Shown: positions 51,923 to 62,322, counted from the stretch's first letter. The stretch is 64,000 nucleotides of DNA from Flagellimonas alvinocaridis (GCF_004916895.1 NZ_SNTZ01000001.1:218263-282262); one strand, 5' to 3'. A program made the numbers and translations. The notes: generated from the sequence alone by a model not told the origin.

Positions 51923-54900
51923 TTAGAATGAAAGTTTAACATTTAGACCGTATGTACGTGTCATTGGGAAGGTTACGGACTCAATCCCCATCATGATATT
52001 CGAACCGTTCAACATTCCCGTTTCGGGATCGTACTGAGGGAAATCGGTCAAACAAAATACATTGGTTGCAAAAACTCCAAAACTCATGTCTTGGAAAATG
52101 CCAGTACTTTCCATTATTTTACGCGGCATTTGATAATCCAATCGTAGTTCCCTCAACTTCAAGAAGTCCGTGCTAAAGGTATTCATCTCTGTATTGTTCC
52201 TGTTCCAGATATAGGCATTGTAGTAGGTTTGGACGTTTTCCGTTACGGTTGTATTCTTGGTATAGGTAACAGTACCATCCGTATTTTCTACTGCATTGAC
52301 TCCTTCGTGTACCAATCCATCATAACGCCCCTCCAAAGAGTTTTTAAGTTTTCCTTGATACGAAAGGGCAAAATTGGTCACAGAATAGGCACTCCCCCCC
52401 ATTTGTGCAGAAAATGCCGCAGATAGGGAGAGGTTCTTGTATCTAAAACGCTGCGTCATACCCCCTCTCCAATCTGGGTTTACTTTTGCAATCTCGCGGT
52501 CGGGGGACTCATCCAGGACCGGATACCCTTGGGAGTTTACAATATGCATTCCAGAAGCATCAATCGTCTCTCCATTTTCGTCAATATAGGTGGCACCTTC
52601 TGGTGCCCTTTGGAATCCACGTCCATAAATATTGTGCATCTCCCCACCCAAATAAGAGTAGACATAGACCCTTCCCCCTATGGTAGTACCCATATCAGTC
52701 TGTAGGGGTTCCTCCGGATCCCAGCCTTCTTGTAGGCTCACCAAGGTATTGTTGTTCTTGGACCAATTGGCATCAAATGACCATTCAAAATCTTTGGTTC
52801 TTATTGGCACAAACCCAGCAGCAATTTCAATACCTTCATTGGTGATTTCCCCAGCATTGACTATCCTACCTGTTGCTCCAGTAATTTGATCTACATTCAC
52901 CGAAACGATTTGATCGGTAGTTGAAGAATAATACTTAGTGATGTCAAACGACAATCGATTTTTGAAAAACTTAGCCTCAAGACCCACTTCCCAACTTTCA
53001 ATATTTTCTGGTTTGATCAATGGATTCCTAATGGTTCCTGGAAGTACATAACCTCCAGGGAACGAAGTATTTCCATAGGGCTGTGACAACGAATAGGCAC
53101 CTGTGTCATTACCGACATTGGCCCAGGAAAAACGTAGCTTGGTAAAATCGACCCAGGAAGCGTTGGTCTGGAAATCAAATACTTTATCAAGTAGTACACT
53201 TGCAGCAACTGATGGATAAAAGAATGACCAGTTGCTACGGGCAAGCGTACTGGACCAATCGTTACGTGCAGTAACATCCAAAAAGTAAGTATCATCCCAA
53301 CCCAACGATAACATTCCGTACAAACTGTTGACAATCTTTTTGCTTCTATAATTATAATTGTCCGGATTGACTCCTGTAGGCAAGTTGGTGGTATGGTAGA
53401 TTCCCTCTTCCCCCAATTGCTCCAAGGTGATTCTACTGTTATAATACTCATTCACTCTGTTGTTTCCACCAACAAATGCAGAAAGCGTAAATCGGCCATC
53501 GGCTATATCATTGTTCTCGTAACGTAACATAAAGTCGTTATTGTTCTCCAAATAACGAACCGTCTGTTCCCTATAAAAACCATTCTGGTAATCCGTTGTG
53601 TAATAAGGCCTTCGTTGTGTCCTAAATTCCGTGGACCAGTCCAAACCGGAACGTAAGTCCAAAGACAAGCCATGACCAAGGTCAAAGTTCAATCCAATAT
53701 TTCCAAACACCCTATTCTTATCGTGAGCGCTAAGGGCCTCGTACAAAGTACGATATGGGTTGAATGAGTTTGCCGAAGGAAACACCAGTCCCTGTCCGTT
53801 CTCCCCTTGTGCAGACCAATTCAAGAAATTGTACCTCCCTTCAAAATACTCATTTTTCCAATCCTCCATACTGTTTACATTAAAACCCCAAATCAAGGCA
53901 TACATAGGGTTGGACTCATCATACCCCCCTCCTGGCATATTGTCGCTTTTCTTACGGTAATAATTCACCTTGGAGTTAAGGGAAATCCAATCATTGATAG
54001 GTGTATTGAACGCCAGGGACACCGATTGGCGATTAAACCCAGTGTTGGGCATTATCCAATCGTTTTTGTAATCAGTAATCGATAATCTACTTGAAGTGCC
54101 CTCACCATTGTTTCCATTGATACTTACCGTATTGATCGTGGTGACCCCTGTTCGAAACAAACCTGTATACCAATCATCTTGATATACCCAAGGCAATTTG
54201 GAGAATTCCCCAGTCTCCCAGTTTTTTGAAGCATACAGATAACGCATTTTGTTGGAATCGAACCGCTCCCCAAAAGTGTATCTAGAGTAATGTCTGTTGG
54301 TTGCCACTCCATCGGGAGCCATGTCTTCCGTCAACTCCCAAAGGGAATATGGTTGCTCACCCCTGTCGGAACCGTTCCCATACTCCGTTTGAAAATCAGG
54401 AAAGAACCCAGCCTGCTCAAAACTCACAGTGGTGTTCACAGTAACACCCAAACCCTTACCTTTCTTACCAGATTTCGTCGTAATCATTATAGCTCCATTG
54501 GCCGCCCTAGAACCATAAAGAGCAGCGGCGGCAGGACCTTTTAAAACCGATACTGATTCTATGTCTTCAGGGTTGATGTCACTCAAACCATCACCAAAAT
54601 CCACCGGAGCATCGGCTTGCGCATAATTGCTCACTGCCCGCGTAGCTGTCATACCTGAACTAATAGGGACACCATCCACAACTATAAGCGCCTCATTGCT
54701 TCCATAATTCAACGACTGATCACCTCTAAGAGTCACGCGGATGGAACCGCTGGGTCCAGAGCCGGCTTGGGCAAAAAAGAGACCCGGAACTTTTCCCGAC
54801 ATACCGTTCAACCAATTTCCCGACACGGATTTGGTCACTTCTTCCCCTTCAACCTTGGCAACGGCATAACCTAAGGATTTTTCCTCACGGGTAATATTGA

Positions 54901-55225
54901 GAGCTGTGACAACCACTTCGTCCAGTTCACTGGCATCCTCTTGCATGATAACATCTTGAAAAGACCCTGATTTAGCGGAAACCTCCAGTGTCGTATAACC
55001 CACATAAGAAATTACAAGGACTACTGTTCCCTTGGAAGGGGTTAAACCAAACTGTCCGTCAAAATCAGAAACCACACCATTCGAAGTTCCCTTTTCAACA
55101 ATGGACGCCCCAGGAAGAGGAACACCTGCTTGGTCGGTGATCGCCCCCCTAATCATATTATCTTGTGACCAAGCAGAGAAAGAGAGCAAACTGCACAAGA
55201 ACAAATACACATAACTTTTTTTCAT
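51923..55225 (-). CDS. SusC/RagA TonB-linked outer-membrane protein
   Basis: This 1100-aa protein has a signal peptide (MKKSYVYLFLCSLLSFSAWSQ). A carboxypeptidase-D regulatory-like domain (about 24-95, GAITDQAGVPLPGASIVEKG) is followed by a SusC-type plug (about 105-245: VVTALNITREEKSLGYAV, ALIVVDGVPIS, SVLKGPAAAALYGSRAANGAIMITTK) and a long barrel to the C-terminal GLNVKLSF. It forms the import channel for the SusD partner. The operon order susC-susD-BACON-phosphoesterase-GDPD runs leftward from the promoter at 55286-55314. Confidence 0.95.
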   Translation of the reverse strand: MKKSYVYLFLCSLLSFSAWSQDNMIRGAITDQAGVPLPGASIVEKGTSNGVVSDFDGQFGLTPSKGTVVLVISYVGYTTLEVSAKSGSFQDVIMQEDASELDEVVVTALNITREEKSLGYAVAKVEGEEVTKSVSGNWLNGMSGKVPGLFFAQAGSGPSGSIRVTLRGDQSLNYGSNEALIVVDGVPISSGMTATRAVSNYAQADAPVDFGDGLSDINPEDIESVSVLKGPAAAALYGSRAANGAIMITTKSGKKGKGLGVTVNTTVSFEQAGFFPDFQTEYGNGSDRGEQPYSLWELTEDMAPDGVATNRHYSRYTFGERFDSNKMRYLYASKNWETGEFSKLPWVYQDDWYTGLFRTGVTTINTVSINGNNGEGTSSRLSITDYKNDWIMPNTGFNRQSVSLAFNTPINDWISLNSKVNYYRKKSDNMPGGGYDESNPMYALIWGFNVNSMEDWKNEYFEGRYNFLNWSAQGENGQGLVFPSANSFNPYRTLYEALSAHDKNRVFGNIGLNFDLGHGLSLDLRSGLDWSTEFRTQRRPYYTTDYQNGFYREQTVRYLENNNDFMLRYENNDIADGRFTLSAFVGGNNRVNEYYNSRITLEQLGEEGIYHTTNLPTGVNPDNYNYRSKKIVNSLYGMLSLGWDDTYFLDVTARNDWSSTLARSNWSFFYPSVAASVLLDKVFDFQTNASWVDFTKLRFSWANVGNDTGAYSLSQPYGNTSFPGGYVLPGTIRNPLIKPENIESWEVGLEAKFFKNRLSFDITKYYSSTTDQIVSVNVDQITGATGRIVNAGEITNEGIEIAAGFVPIRTKDFEWSFDANWSKNNNTLVSLQEGWDPEEPLQTDMGTTIGGRVYVYSYLGGEMHNIYGRGFQRAPEGATYIDENGETIDASGMHIVNSQGYPVLDESPDREIAKVNPDWRGGMTQRFRYKNLSLSAAFSAQMGGSAYSVTNFALSYQGKLKNSLEGRYDGLVHEGVNAVENTDGTVTYTKNTTVTENVQTYYNAYIWNRNNTEMNTFSTDFLKLRELRLDYQMPRKIMESTGIFQDMSFGVFATNVFCLTDFPQYDPETGMLNGSNIMMGIESVTFPMTRTYGLNVKLSF

Positions 55226-55285
55226 TGGATTCCTAAAATTTAGTTTTAGTAGTTGGTTTTAAAAAAATACAATTTTTAATAATTA

Positions 55286-55314
55286 CGAAAGTAACAAAAA
55301 AAAATAAAAACAAA
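55286..55314 (-). promoter_or_regulatory. Putative promoter of the susCD operon
   Basis: On the minus strand, TTTG (55311-55314) and TACTTTCG (55286-55293, one mismatch to TAnnTTTG) are 17 nt apart across a T-rich spacer. The predicted start is about 55 nt before the susC ATG. Confidence 0.4.
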
Positions 55315-55378
55315 TACCGTTTTGACATTTTATAGAACTTTTTTTTGTTTTTATGTTATTCTACGGTTGTATTTATAT

Positions 55379-55386
55379 TATATTTG
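55379..55386 (+). promoter_or_regulatory. -7 box upstream of glpD
   Basis: TATATTTG is an exact TAnnTTTG match 24 nt before the glpD ATG. No -33 TTTG at a suitable distance was seen, which would fit an activated or repressed promoter. The 184-nt divergent gap is where a GlpR operator would be expected. Confidence 0.35.
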
Positions 55387-55409
55387 CTTCGTTTTATTTC
55401 TAATAATGC

Positions 55410-57050
55410 ATGAAAAAAGAACAAAAAGAAACCGTATTTAGTCGTGAACAGTTGTTGCGAAAAATTGAAACAGAACATCAAGTTTGGGATATTCTGGTCA
55501 TTGGTGGAGGTGCCACAGGACTTGGTGTGGCATTAGATTCGAGTTCAAGAGGTTTAAAAACAGTGCTCTTTGAGCAGTCCGATTTTGCCAAAGGCACCTC
55601 TAGCCGCAGCACCAAGTTGGCACATGGAGGTGTACGATACTTGGCCCAAGGAAACATTAAACTGGTTTTTGAGGCGTTACGGGAAAGAGGAATAATGCTG
55701 GAAAACGCACCTCACTTGGTCAATTCACTTTCCTTTATTATCCCCAGCTATCGCTGGTGGGAAAAATATTTTTATGGTATTGGCTTGAAAATTTACGATT
55801 GGATGGCACAAAAATTCAGAATGGGAAATACCTCCCTACTAAAACGCATTACCGTACTTAAACAGATGGGTAATCTAAATCCTAAGAAACTCAATGGCGG
55901 TGTGCAATATTATGATGGACAATTTGATGATGCCCGCTTGGCCATCAATTTGGCCCAGACCAGTATTGAACAAGGAGGGAATCTACTTAATTACATGAAG
56001 GTAAATGAGTTGAATAAAGATTTCAATGGCAAAGTGACCGGAGTGCAGGTAACTGATATGGAAACAGGAAAAGCCTATAGTGTACAGGCAAAAGTGGTCA
56101 TCAATGCCACTGGGGTCTTTGTAGATGATGTCCTTAAAATGGACAATCCGGATGCCAATACTTTATTAAAGGTAAGCCAAGGAATTCATTTAGTTCTACC
56201 CAAATCCTTCCTCGATAGCGAGCATGCACTTATGATACCAGCCACCACTGACGGTCGGGTACTTTTTGCCGTTCCATGGCATAATCATCTTTTAGTAGGC
56301 ACTACCGATACACCTTTAGATCATCATCAATTGGAGCCAAAACCCCTGAAGCAAGAAATAAATTTCATTTTGGATACCTTAAAAGATTATCTGAAAATTG
56401 TCCCCAAGGAAAAAGATGTACTAAGCGTATTCGTAGGTCTCAGACCTCTCGTACTACCTGAAAACAAGGAAGTGGGCACCAAAGAAATATCCAGGGACCA
56501 TAAGCTTAAAGTCACCGCATCCAAATTGATCACCATTACAGGAGGCAAATGGACCACCTACAGGAAGATGGCAGAAGATACGGTGGACCAAGCTATAGAA
56601 GTTGGTAGTTTATCAGCCGGCCCATGTCAAACACAGACCTTAAAAATCCATGGATATACAACAGGGAACATAGCGGACGGAGCGCTTGAGTTTTATGGAG
56701 CAGATGCCATAGGGATTGCTCAGCTTAAAAGACACCATCCTGATTGGAACCACCCGCTCCATCCTAAATTTCCGTTTACCGTTGCCGAGGTAATCTGGGC
56801 GGTCCGCCATGAAATGGCCCGTACGGTTGACGACATACTGGCTCGCCGATTGCGCATTCTATTCCTGAACGCCAGAGCGGCTATTGAACTGGCTCCAAAA
56901 GTAGCGGAAATTATGGCTGGAGAAATGGGTAAAGATCAGGAATGGATAAATACTCAGATAAAAGATTTTCAGAACATCGCAAAAAATTACCTTGTCAATC
57001 CAGTATTGGGCGAGGTATTGATATCCGGTGAATTACAAAAGATAGAATAA
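55410..57050 (+). CDS. glpD: Glycerol-3-phosphate dehydrogenase (FAD, respiratory type)
   Basis: This 546-aa protein has the FAD Rossmann motif GGGATG (32-37) in [18 protein letters not shown], followed by [20 protein letters not shown], the GlpD signature. Further blocks are [33 protein letters not shown], and [18 protein letters not shown]. It has the C-terminal GlpD helical cap. It oxidises glycerol-3-phosphate to dihydroxyacetone phosphate and passes electrons to the quinone pool at the inner membrane. An out-of-frame ATG lies 4 nt upstream of the chosen start. glpK follows after 20 nt. Confidence 0.95.
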   Translation: MKKEQKETVFSREQLLRKIETEHQVWDILVIGGGATGLGVALDSSSRGLKTVLFEQSDFAKGTSSRSTKLAHGGVRYLAQGNIKLVFEALRERGIMLENAPHLVNSLSFIIPSYRWWEKYFYGIGLKIYDWMAQKFRMGNTSLLKRITVLKQMGNLNPKKLNGGVQYYDGQFDDARLAINLAQTSIEQGGNLLNYMKVNELNKDFNGKVTGVQVTDMETGKAYSVQAKVVINATGVFVDDVLKMDNPDANTLLKVSQGIHLVLPKSFLDSEHALMIPATTDGRVLFAVPWHNHLLVGTTDTPLDHHQLEPKPLKQEINFILDTLKDYLKIVPKEKDVLSVFVGLRPLVLPENKEVGTKEISRDHKLKVTASKLITITGGKWTTYRKMAEDTVDQAIEVGSLSAGPCQTQTLKIHGYTTGNIADGALEFYGADAIGIAQLKRHHPDWNHPLHPKFPFTVAEVIWAVRHEMARTVDDILARRLRILFLNARAAIELAPKVAEIMAGEMGKDQEWINTQIKDFQNIAKNYLVNPVLGEVLISGELQKIE

Positions 57051-57070
57051 AACAAAAAATAATAACCAAC

Positions 57071-58564
57071 ATGTCAAAATATATTCTTGCCCTTGACCAA
57101 GGCACCACTAGTTCCCGCGCTTTGATTTTTGATCAGAATGGAAAGGCCATCAACATAGCCCAAAAAGAGTTTAGGCAACTATTTCCAAAACCGGGATGGG
57201 TCGAGCATGATGCCAATGAGATTTTGTCTTCCCAAATTGGGGTTGCCGCAGAAGCGGTTTCAATGTCCAAACTAAAATCAGAGGATATAGCTGCAATAGG
57301 CATCACAAACCAAAGGGAAACCACCGTGGTTTGGGATAAAGAAACGGGGGAACCCGTCTACAATGCCATAGTTTGGCAAGATAGGCGCACCTCTGACTAT
57401 TGTGATGAACTCATTGCCCAAGGTCATGAACCGATGATCCGCGAAAAAACAGGCTTGGTCATCGATGCCTATTTTGTAGCAACCAAGGTTCGTTGGATAC
57501 TAGACAATGTGGAAGGCGCACGTGAAAAGGCTGAAGCAGGTCAATTAGCTCTCGGAACAGTTGATTCGTGGTTGATATGGAACCTTTCAGAAGGTGAAAA
57601 GCACATTACAGATAGTACCAACGCTTCAAGATATCTTTTATATAACATCCATACGCTCTCTTGGGACGATGAGTTATTAGAACTTTTCGGCATACCAAAA
57701 AAAATGTTGCCAGAAGTATGTGATTCCAGCGGGGACTTGGCCACAACATCAGGGGCTATATTTGCAAAGAAAATCCCTATTACAGGAATTGCAGGGGACC
57801 AACATGCCGCTTTGTTCGGGCAAATGTGTACAGAACCAGGAATGGTAAAGAATACGTATGGCACCGGTTGTTTCATGCTCATGAATATTGGAAGCAAGCC
57901 CATTATTTCCAAAAACAAATTGCTCACCACACTAGCATGGAAGATTGGTGATGAGGTGGTTTACGCTTTGGAAGGCAGCATCTTTATTGCTGGGGCGGTT
58001 GTACAATGGTTACGGGATGGACTTGGCATTATTCATTCCGCACCAGAAATCGAAGAACTAATAAACAGTACCGATGATAATGGCGGGGTAAGTTTTGTTC
58101 CTGCATTTACCGGGTTGGGAGCCCCCCACTGGAACCAACATGCTCGTGGAACCATTGTGGGCATTACTCGTGGAACCACTGCAGGGCACATTGCCCGAGC
58201 AGCTCTGGAGAGCATTGCCTTTCAAACCTATGATGTACTCAAGGCCATGGAAGCAGATGCAGATATTGAAATCAAAGAGTTAAGGGTTGATGGTGGGGCC
58301 ACTACCAACAATTTTTTGATGCAGTTTCAATCCGATGTGCTTCAATCCGGCATAATCAAACCGGAAACTACAGAGATTACAGCATTGGGAGCGGCCTACC
58401 TCGCAGGACTTGGCATTGGTATATGGAGTGATGTAGAACAAATCAAGAGGCAATGGAAAGTAAAAACGGAATATAGTCCGAATGGTGATTTTCAGGTGGA
58501 AGAAAGAGTAGGACAATGGCACAAAGCCACCAACACCACCAGTTATTGGTCTAACCATAAATAA
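57071..58564 (+). CDS. glpK: Glycerol kinase
   Basis: This 497-aa protein is of canonical length. N-terminal [91 protein letters not shown], and [11 protein letters not shown] are all glycerol-kinase blocks of the FGGY family. It phosphorylates imported glycerol to glycerol-3-phosphate for GlpD. It lies between glpD and glpF, 11 nt before the latter, in a clear operon. Confidence 0.97.
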   Translation: MSKYILALDQGTTSSRALIFDQNGKAINIAQKEFRQLFPKPGWVEHDANEILSSQIGVAAEAVSMSKLKSEDIAAIGITNQRETTVVWDKETGEPVYNAIVWQDRRTSDYCDELIAQGHEPMIREKTGLVIDAYFVATKVRWILDNVEGAREKAEAGQLALGTVDSWLIWNLSEGEKHITDSTNASRYLLYNIHTLSWDDELLELFGIPKKMLPEVCDSSGDLATTSGAIFAKKIPITGIAGDQHAALFGQMCTEPGMVKNTYGTGCFMLMNIGSKPIISKNKLLTTLAWKIGDEVVYALEGSIFIAGAVVQWLRDGLGIIHSAPEIEELINSTDDNGGVSFVPAFTGLGAPHWNQHARGTIVGITRGTTAGHIARAALESIAFQTYDVLKAMEADADIEIKELRVDGGATTNNFLMQFQSDVLQSGIIKPETTEITALGAAYLAGLGIGIWSDVEQIKRQWKVKTEYSPNGDFQVEERVGQWHKATNTTSYWSNHK

Positions 58565-58575
58565 ACTATACTCAA

Positions 58576-59310
58576 ATGACAGCATTTATAGCAGAAATTA
58601 TCGGAACCTTCTTTCTCATCCTCATGGGGAATGGCGTAGTGGCCAATGTGGTCCTGAACAAAACCAAAGGGAATAACAGTGGATGGATCGTAATCACCAC
58701 TGGTTGGGCACTGGCTGTATTTATTGGTGTGGTCGTGGCAGGCCCATATAGTGGGGCTCACCTCAATCCTGCCGTTTCCATTGGTTTGGCCATAGTGGGT
58801 AAATTTTCATGGGAACTCGTGCCAACATATGCAATGGCACAAATGTTTGGGGCCATGTTGGGCAGTTTAACTGTTTGGGCATTGTATCGCAACCATTATC
58901 GGCTTACAGATGACCCAGATGCCATAAGAGCTACTTTCTGCACCTCTCCAGCTATCAGAGATTGGCCTTCAAACCTATTAAGTGAGGTCATCGGGACATT
59001 TTCCCTCATCTTCGTTATCTTCTATTTTAGCGACCCTCTTTTGGGTGAAGGCAACACCCAAGCCCCAATAGGCATGGGGTCTTTGGGTGCGGTACCTGTA
59101 TCTCTCCTAGTATTTGTCATAGGTCTTGCCCTTGGTGGAACCACTGGCTATGCCATAAATCCGGCACGAGATTTTGGCCCAAGAATCATGCATGCCTTAC
59201 TCCCCATTAAAAAGAAAGAAGGAAGTGATTGGAACTACTCATCTATTCCCATAGCAGGTCCCATTATCGGTAGTATTTTGGCTGCTTTATTTTACCTTCT
59301 CTTATCGTGA
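58576..59310 (+). CDS. glpF: Glycerol facilitator (aquaglyceroporin)
   Basis: This 244-aa membrane protein has six helices and two NPA motifs: residues 64-66 (SGAHLNPAVSIG) and 195-197 (AINPARDFGPR). Asp199 after the second NPAR is the marker of glycerol-conducting members. It lets glycerol diffuse across the inner membrane, where GlpK traps it. It is the last gene of glpDKF. After it, the gene-free stretch to 59677 contains the right-hand repeats. Confidence 0.95.
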   Translation: MTAFIAEIIGTFFLILMGNGVVANVVLNKTKGNNSGWIVITTGWALAVFIGVVVAGPYSGAHLNPAVSIGLAIVGKFSWELVPTYAMAQMFGAMLGSLTVWALYRNHYRLTDDPDAIRATFCTSPAIRDWPSNLLSEVIGTFSLIFVIFYFSDPLLGEGNTQAPIGMGSLGAVPVSLLVFVIGLALGGTTGYAINPARDFGPRIMHALLPIKKKEGSDWNYSSIPIAGPIIGSILAALFYLLLS

Positions 59311-59404
59311 TAAGTTCAAACCATAAAGAATGAACATTATCCACATGATGACAACCATATGTCTTATGAGAGCTGAATTGGGGAGCAGAGATGATATACT
59401 GACT

Positions 59405-59440
59405 CTTTTGGAAATCAAAAAGTAGCCCCGACAAGAATCA
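59405..59440 (-). repeat. Partial third copy of the tRNA-end-like repeat
   Basis: CTTTTGGAAATCAAAAAG followed by TAGCCCCGACAAGAATC resembles 42391-42427 and the start of the copy at 59517. About 76 nt of unrelated sequence, including a GC-rich run near 59500, separates it from that copy. It makes the right boundary look like two tandem tRNA-end remnants. Confidence 0.5.
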
Positions 59441-59516
59441 CCGTATCTGGGTACGGCATAAACTTCGATTCCAAAGCTTCGCTTTGCACACTTTGCGTGT
59501 TTGCGCGCCTACTTTG

Positions 59517-59645
59517 TAGCCCCGGCAAGAATCGAACTTTTCTCTCGGACCCCTTGTTTTATTAGGGTTTTCGATTTTTGATTTCAAAATGTTGACGATT
59601 TGTGAACTTTTGTGATTGATTTGTCTTTCGTCATTTCAAATATAC
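59517..59645 (-). repeat. Flanking repeat, right copy, with tRNA-3'-end-like segment
   Basis: Same orientation as 42409-42537 and about 85% identical by eye. Shared blocks include GGCAAGAATCGAACTTTT, AATGTTGACGATTT, and TGAACTTTTGTGATTGATTT. On the minus strand it ends GTTCGATTCTTGCCGGGGCTA, tRNA-like without a complete tRNA. It lies directly 3' of the response-regulator gene. It is a possible right attachment site. Confidence 0.65.
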
Positions 59646-59677
59646 TTAAAGCAATATAAATTACACTTTTTGAAGTA

Positions 59678-60334
59678 CTATATTAAACTTTGTCTTCTTG
59701 CCTTTTGCACGGCCTCTAACTTGTTGTGGACCTGAAGCTTCTTATAAATATTCTCGATATGTTTTCTAACCGTACTTGGTGAGAGAAAGAGATTTTTGGC
59801 AATCAGGGTATAGCTTAACCCCTCGGCCAGTTGCTCCAGCACCTCCTTTTCGCGGTCGCTGAGCAAAATTTCTTCCTCTTGCACGGACAGTGATTCCTGT
59901 CTTTCGGGATAGCGTAATAATTTTAGGGTCTTTACCGCTATCGAAGGGCTCATGGCCGCACCCCCGCCAATGGTCTCAACAATGGCATTGTGCAACTTTG
60001 GCCCTTCAATCTCTTTGAGCAAATAACCATCGGCACCGGCCTGGATGGCATTGAAGATATTTTCATCATTGTCAAAAACGGTAAGCATGAGCACTTTAAT
60101 GTGGGGATATTTCTGTTTTATGATACGAACAGTTTCTATCCCATCCAAAATGGGCATTTCTATATCCATTAACACCAAATCCAGATTATGGCTTTTTTCC
60201 AGTTTAGCAAGCAGCTCGCTACCATTAAAAACCATGTACTTGATGTCCAATTCCTCAAAATCGACCAATTTTTCTTTGATGGCCCTAGCTAAGAACGTAT
60301 TGTCATCCACAATGGCCAATTTGATTTTGCTCAT
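59678..60334 (-). CDS. NarL/LuxR-family response regulator
   Basis: This 218-aa protein has a receiver domain (about 4-120) with the phospho-acceptor D57 in LDLVLMDIEMPILDG and the switch Lys in GYLLKEIEG. A LuxR-type HTH occupies about 150-212 (LSDREKEVLEQLAEGLSYTLIAKNLFLSPSTVRKHIENIYKKL). It is 29 nt downstream of the histidine kinase gene and is its probable partner. Its target genes are unknown; the adjacency to the glycerol locus boundary may be accidental. Confidence 0.95.
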   Translation of the reverse strand: MSKIKLAIVDDNTFLARAIKEKLVDFEELDIKYMVFNGSELLAKLEKSHNLDLVLMDIEMPILDGIETVRIIKQKYPHIKVLMLTVFDNDENIFNAIQAGADGYLLKEIEGPKLHNAIVETIGGGAAMSPSIAVKTLKLLRYPERQESLSVQEEEILLSDREKEVLEQLAEGLSYTLIAKNLFLSPSTVRKHIENIYKKLQVHNKLEAVQKARRQSLI

Positions 60335-60363
60335 GGTCTTGTATTTTTTTTGTGCTGAAAGAA

Positions 60364-62322
60364 TTATGCCTTAACCTGTAATGTTACCTTGGTGCTTTTA
60401 CCGATTATACTTTCTTGTTTGAAATCAATCCCGGCTTTTTCGGCCCTGTTCTTCATAATTTGAAGTCCGTTGCCATTTGATGACTGCAATGTGTCAAACC
60501 CCTGGCCAAAGTCCTCTATTTCAATTTGTACTTTTTTATCAATATCGGTAAACCTGACTTGAATCTGTTCACTCCCGGAATGTTTTACGGCATTGTTCAC
60601 GGATTCTTGAATAATTCTGAAAAGATTCATCCCTACAAAGGCATTGAGCACCTTATGATCCGGCCTCCCTTCAACCTTCATCCTGACTTTATCATCCGTG
60701 GCTTCATGAACGGTCGCGGCCAATTGCTGGGTTCTTTCTTTGATATCTTCCAAACTGATCTCATCCTTGTTCATGGCCCAAATGGTATCCCGAAGCTCGG
60801 ATATGGTTACCAGTGAAAACTGTTTCATTTGGGTGAGCTTTTCCATCAAGAACACCTCTCCCTTGTCTATGCCCCTTTTAGCGGAATCGGTTATGGAGGT
60901 AAGATATGTGAGCTGCGAACCTATATTATCGTGCAGGTCGCGGGCAATCCGTAAACGTTGTTCCTTTAGGTTTTCTTGTGCCCGAGCCTCGGCCATAGCC
61001 TTCTCCAAAGCGGTTTCCCTTGCAAAATTCTTCGCCTTAACCTTTTGCTCACGAAAAATCACAAAACCGACAATAAGCAGAATGGCCAAAAGAGCCCCAC
61101 TGCCCATAAGCATATTGTTCCTATTTTTTAGAGCAAGCTCGCCTTCGACCAGTTCGTTCTTTTGACGGAGTATCTCATTTTCCTTTTGTTCCGACTCGTA
61201 CTTTTCCTTTAGGTTAAACATTTCCTTGGCCTTTTCTGTAAAGTATAAGCTATCTCTTGCTGCCTTATGTTTTTGATGATAAACATAGGCCTTTTTAAAA
61301 TCGGGTTTTTGTTCGTAAATCAAGGACAGCGTCTTGGAAAGTGCATCAATACCTGGAAGGTAATCTATAGAATCTGCTTCTCGATATGTGGTCAGCGCCA
61401 ATTTTTCGGCACGATTCGTTTTTCCCTGATTAAGATATATATTGGCCAAGTCATTTTTTAGGGAAATCAGGGCCAAACGCTCTCCCTTTTTTTCCTGAAG
61501 GGCTATGGCCTCATTATAATAAAGTTCCGCTTCATCATATTTACCAAGTGCCCAACTGGCTAAGGCCAAATTCGTCAAAGGATATGCGAGCTCTAAAACA
61601 GCTCCTACATCTTTATTGGTGTCGTACGATTTTTTGGCATATTCAATGGCCTTGTTATACTGTTTGTTTTCTAAATAGGCCACGGCCAAACTGTTATAAC
61701 ACATCGCCATAAAATAGTTGTTCCCGATTCTTTCGTACAAATCCAATGCTTTGAGATAATATTCCATGGATAGACCAGGTTCTTGAATCAACTTATATCT
61801 ATTCCCCAAATTCAAATAGGATCCTGCTATCCAAAGGGTATCCTTTCCTTCCGTAAAGCTTTCCAAAGCTTTAAACTGAAAATCTACCGCCTTATCAAAC
61901 TCAGATAGTGCTTCGTACGTATTGGCTAAATTGGTATAGAGACTTCCCAAAACAAAATAATCTTTGGAGTTTTCCAAAATAGGTTTAGCCTTCAAATGAA
62001 AACTCAATGCTTCTTTGGGTCTGCCCTCGTCCCAAGAGAGAATCCCGTACACAATCCATATTCTGGCCCTGTAATAATCGTCATCCAAAGCTTCTGCTTC
62101 ATTAAATGCCAATTCTGTATAATATCTGGCACTGTCCATATCTATGGAACGAAACTTCATTGCGATATCTTTCAATACTAGAATCCTATCCTCACCTTCC
62201 TTGACTTCCAAGGTATCTTTCAACACATTGATGGCTTGTTGAATATCCTGCGCCTCAACAGTATGCAAAGACATTAGGCCGAAAAGGAAAATGGGGATCA
62301 GGGTCTTCTGAAAAACGGTCAT
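60364..62322 (-). CDS. TPR-containing sensor histidine kinase (HisKA_3)
   Basis: This 652-aa protein has a signal peptide (residues 1-24), a TPR array (about 45-340, for example LGSLYTNLANTYEALSEFDKAVDFQFKALESF), a coiled coil (about 370-400), one membrane helix (404-423), the HisKA_3 domain with H464 in RIARDLHDNIGSQLTYL, and a C-terminal HATPase_c domain with EDFGQGF and GNGLQIMKNRAEKAG. The TPRs should lie in the periplasm and may sense a protein or peptide. It phosphorylates the LuxR regulator encoded next. Confidence 0.95.
   Translation of the reverse strand: MTVFQKTLIPIFLFGLMSLHTVEAQDIQQAINVLKDTLEVKEGEDRILVLKDIAMKFRSIDMDSARYYTELAFNEAEALDDDYYRARIWIVYGILSWDEGRPKEALSFHLKAKPILENSKDYFVLGSLYTNLANTYEALSEFDKAVDFQFKALESFTEGKDTLWIAGSYLNLGNRYKLIQEPGLSMEYYLKALDLYERIGNNYFMAMCYNSLAVAYLENKQYNKAIEYAKKSYDTNKDVGAVLELAYPLTNLALASWALGKYDEAELYYNEAIALQEKKGERLALISLKNDLANIYLNQGKTNRAEKLALTTYREADSIDYLPGIDALSKTLSLIYEQKPDFKKAYVYHQKHKAARDSLYFTEKAKEMFNLKEKYESEQKENEILRQKNELVEGELALKNRNNMLMGSGALLAILLIVGFVIFREQKVKAKNFARETALEKAMAEARAQENLKEQRLRIARDLHDNIGSQLTYLTSITDSAKRGIDKGEVFLMEKLTQMKQFSLVTISELRDTIWAMNKDEISLEDIKERTQQLAATVHEATDDKVRMKVEGRPDHKVLNAFVGMNLFRIIQESVNNAVKHSGSEQIQVRFTDIDKKVQIEIEDFGQGFDTLQSSNGNGLQIMKNRAEKAGIDFKQESIIGKSTKVTLQVKA

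Noticed and set aside
59517..59550. A tRNA gene on the minus strand
   Set aside because: Same as the left copy: a 3'-end-like segment without the remaining tRNA arms.
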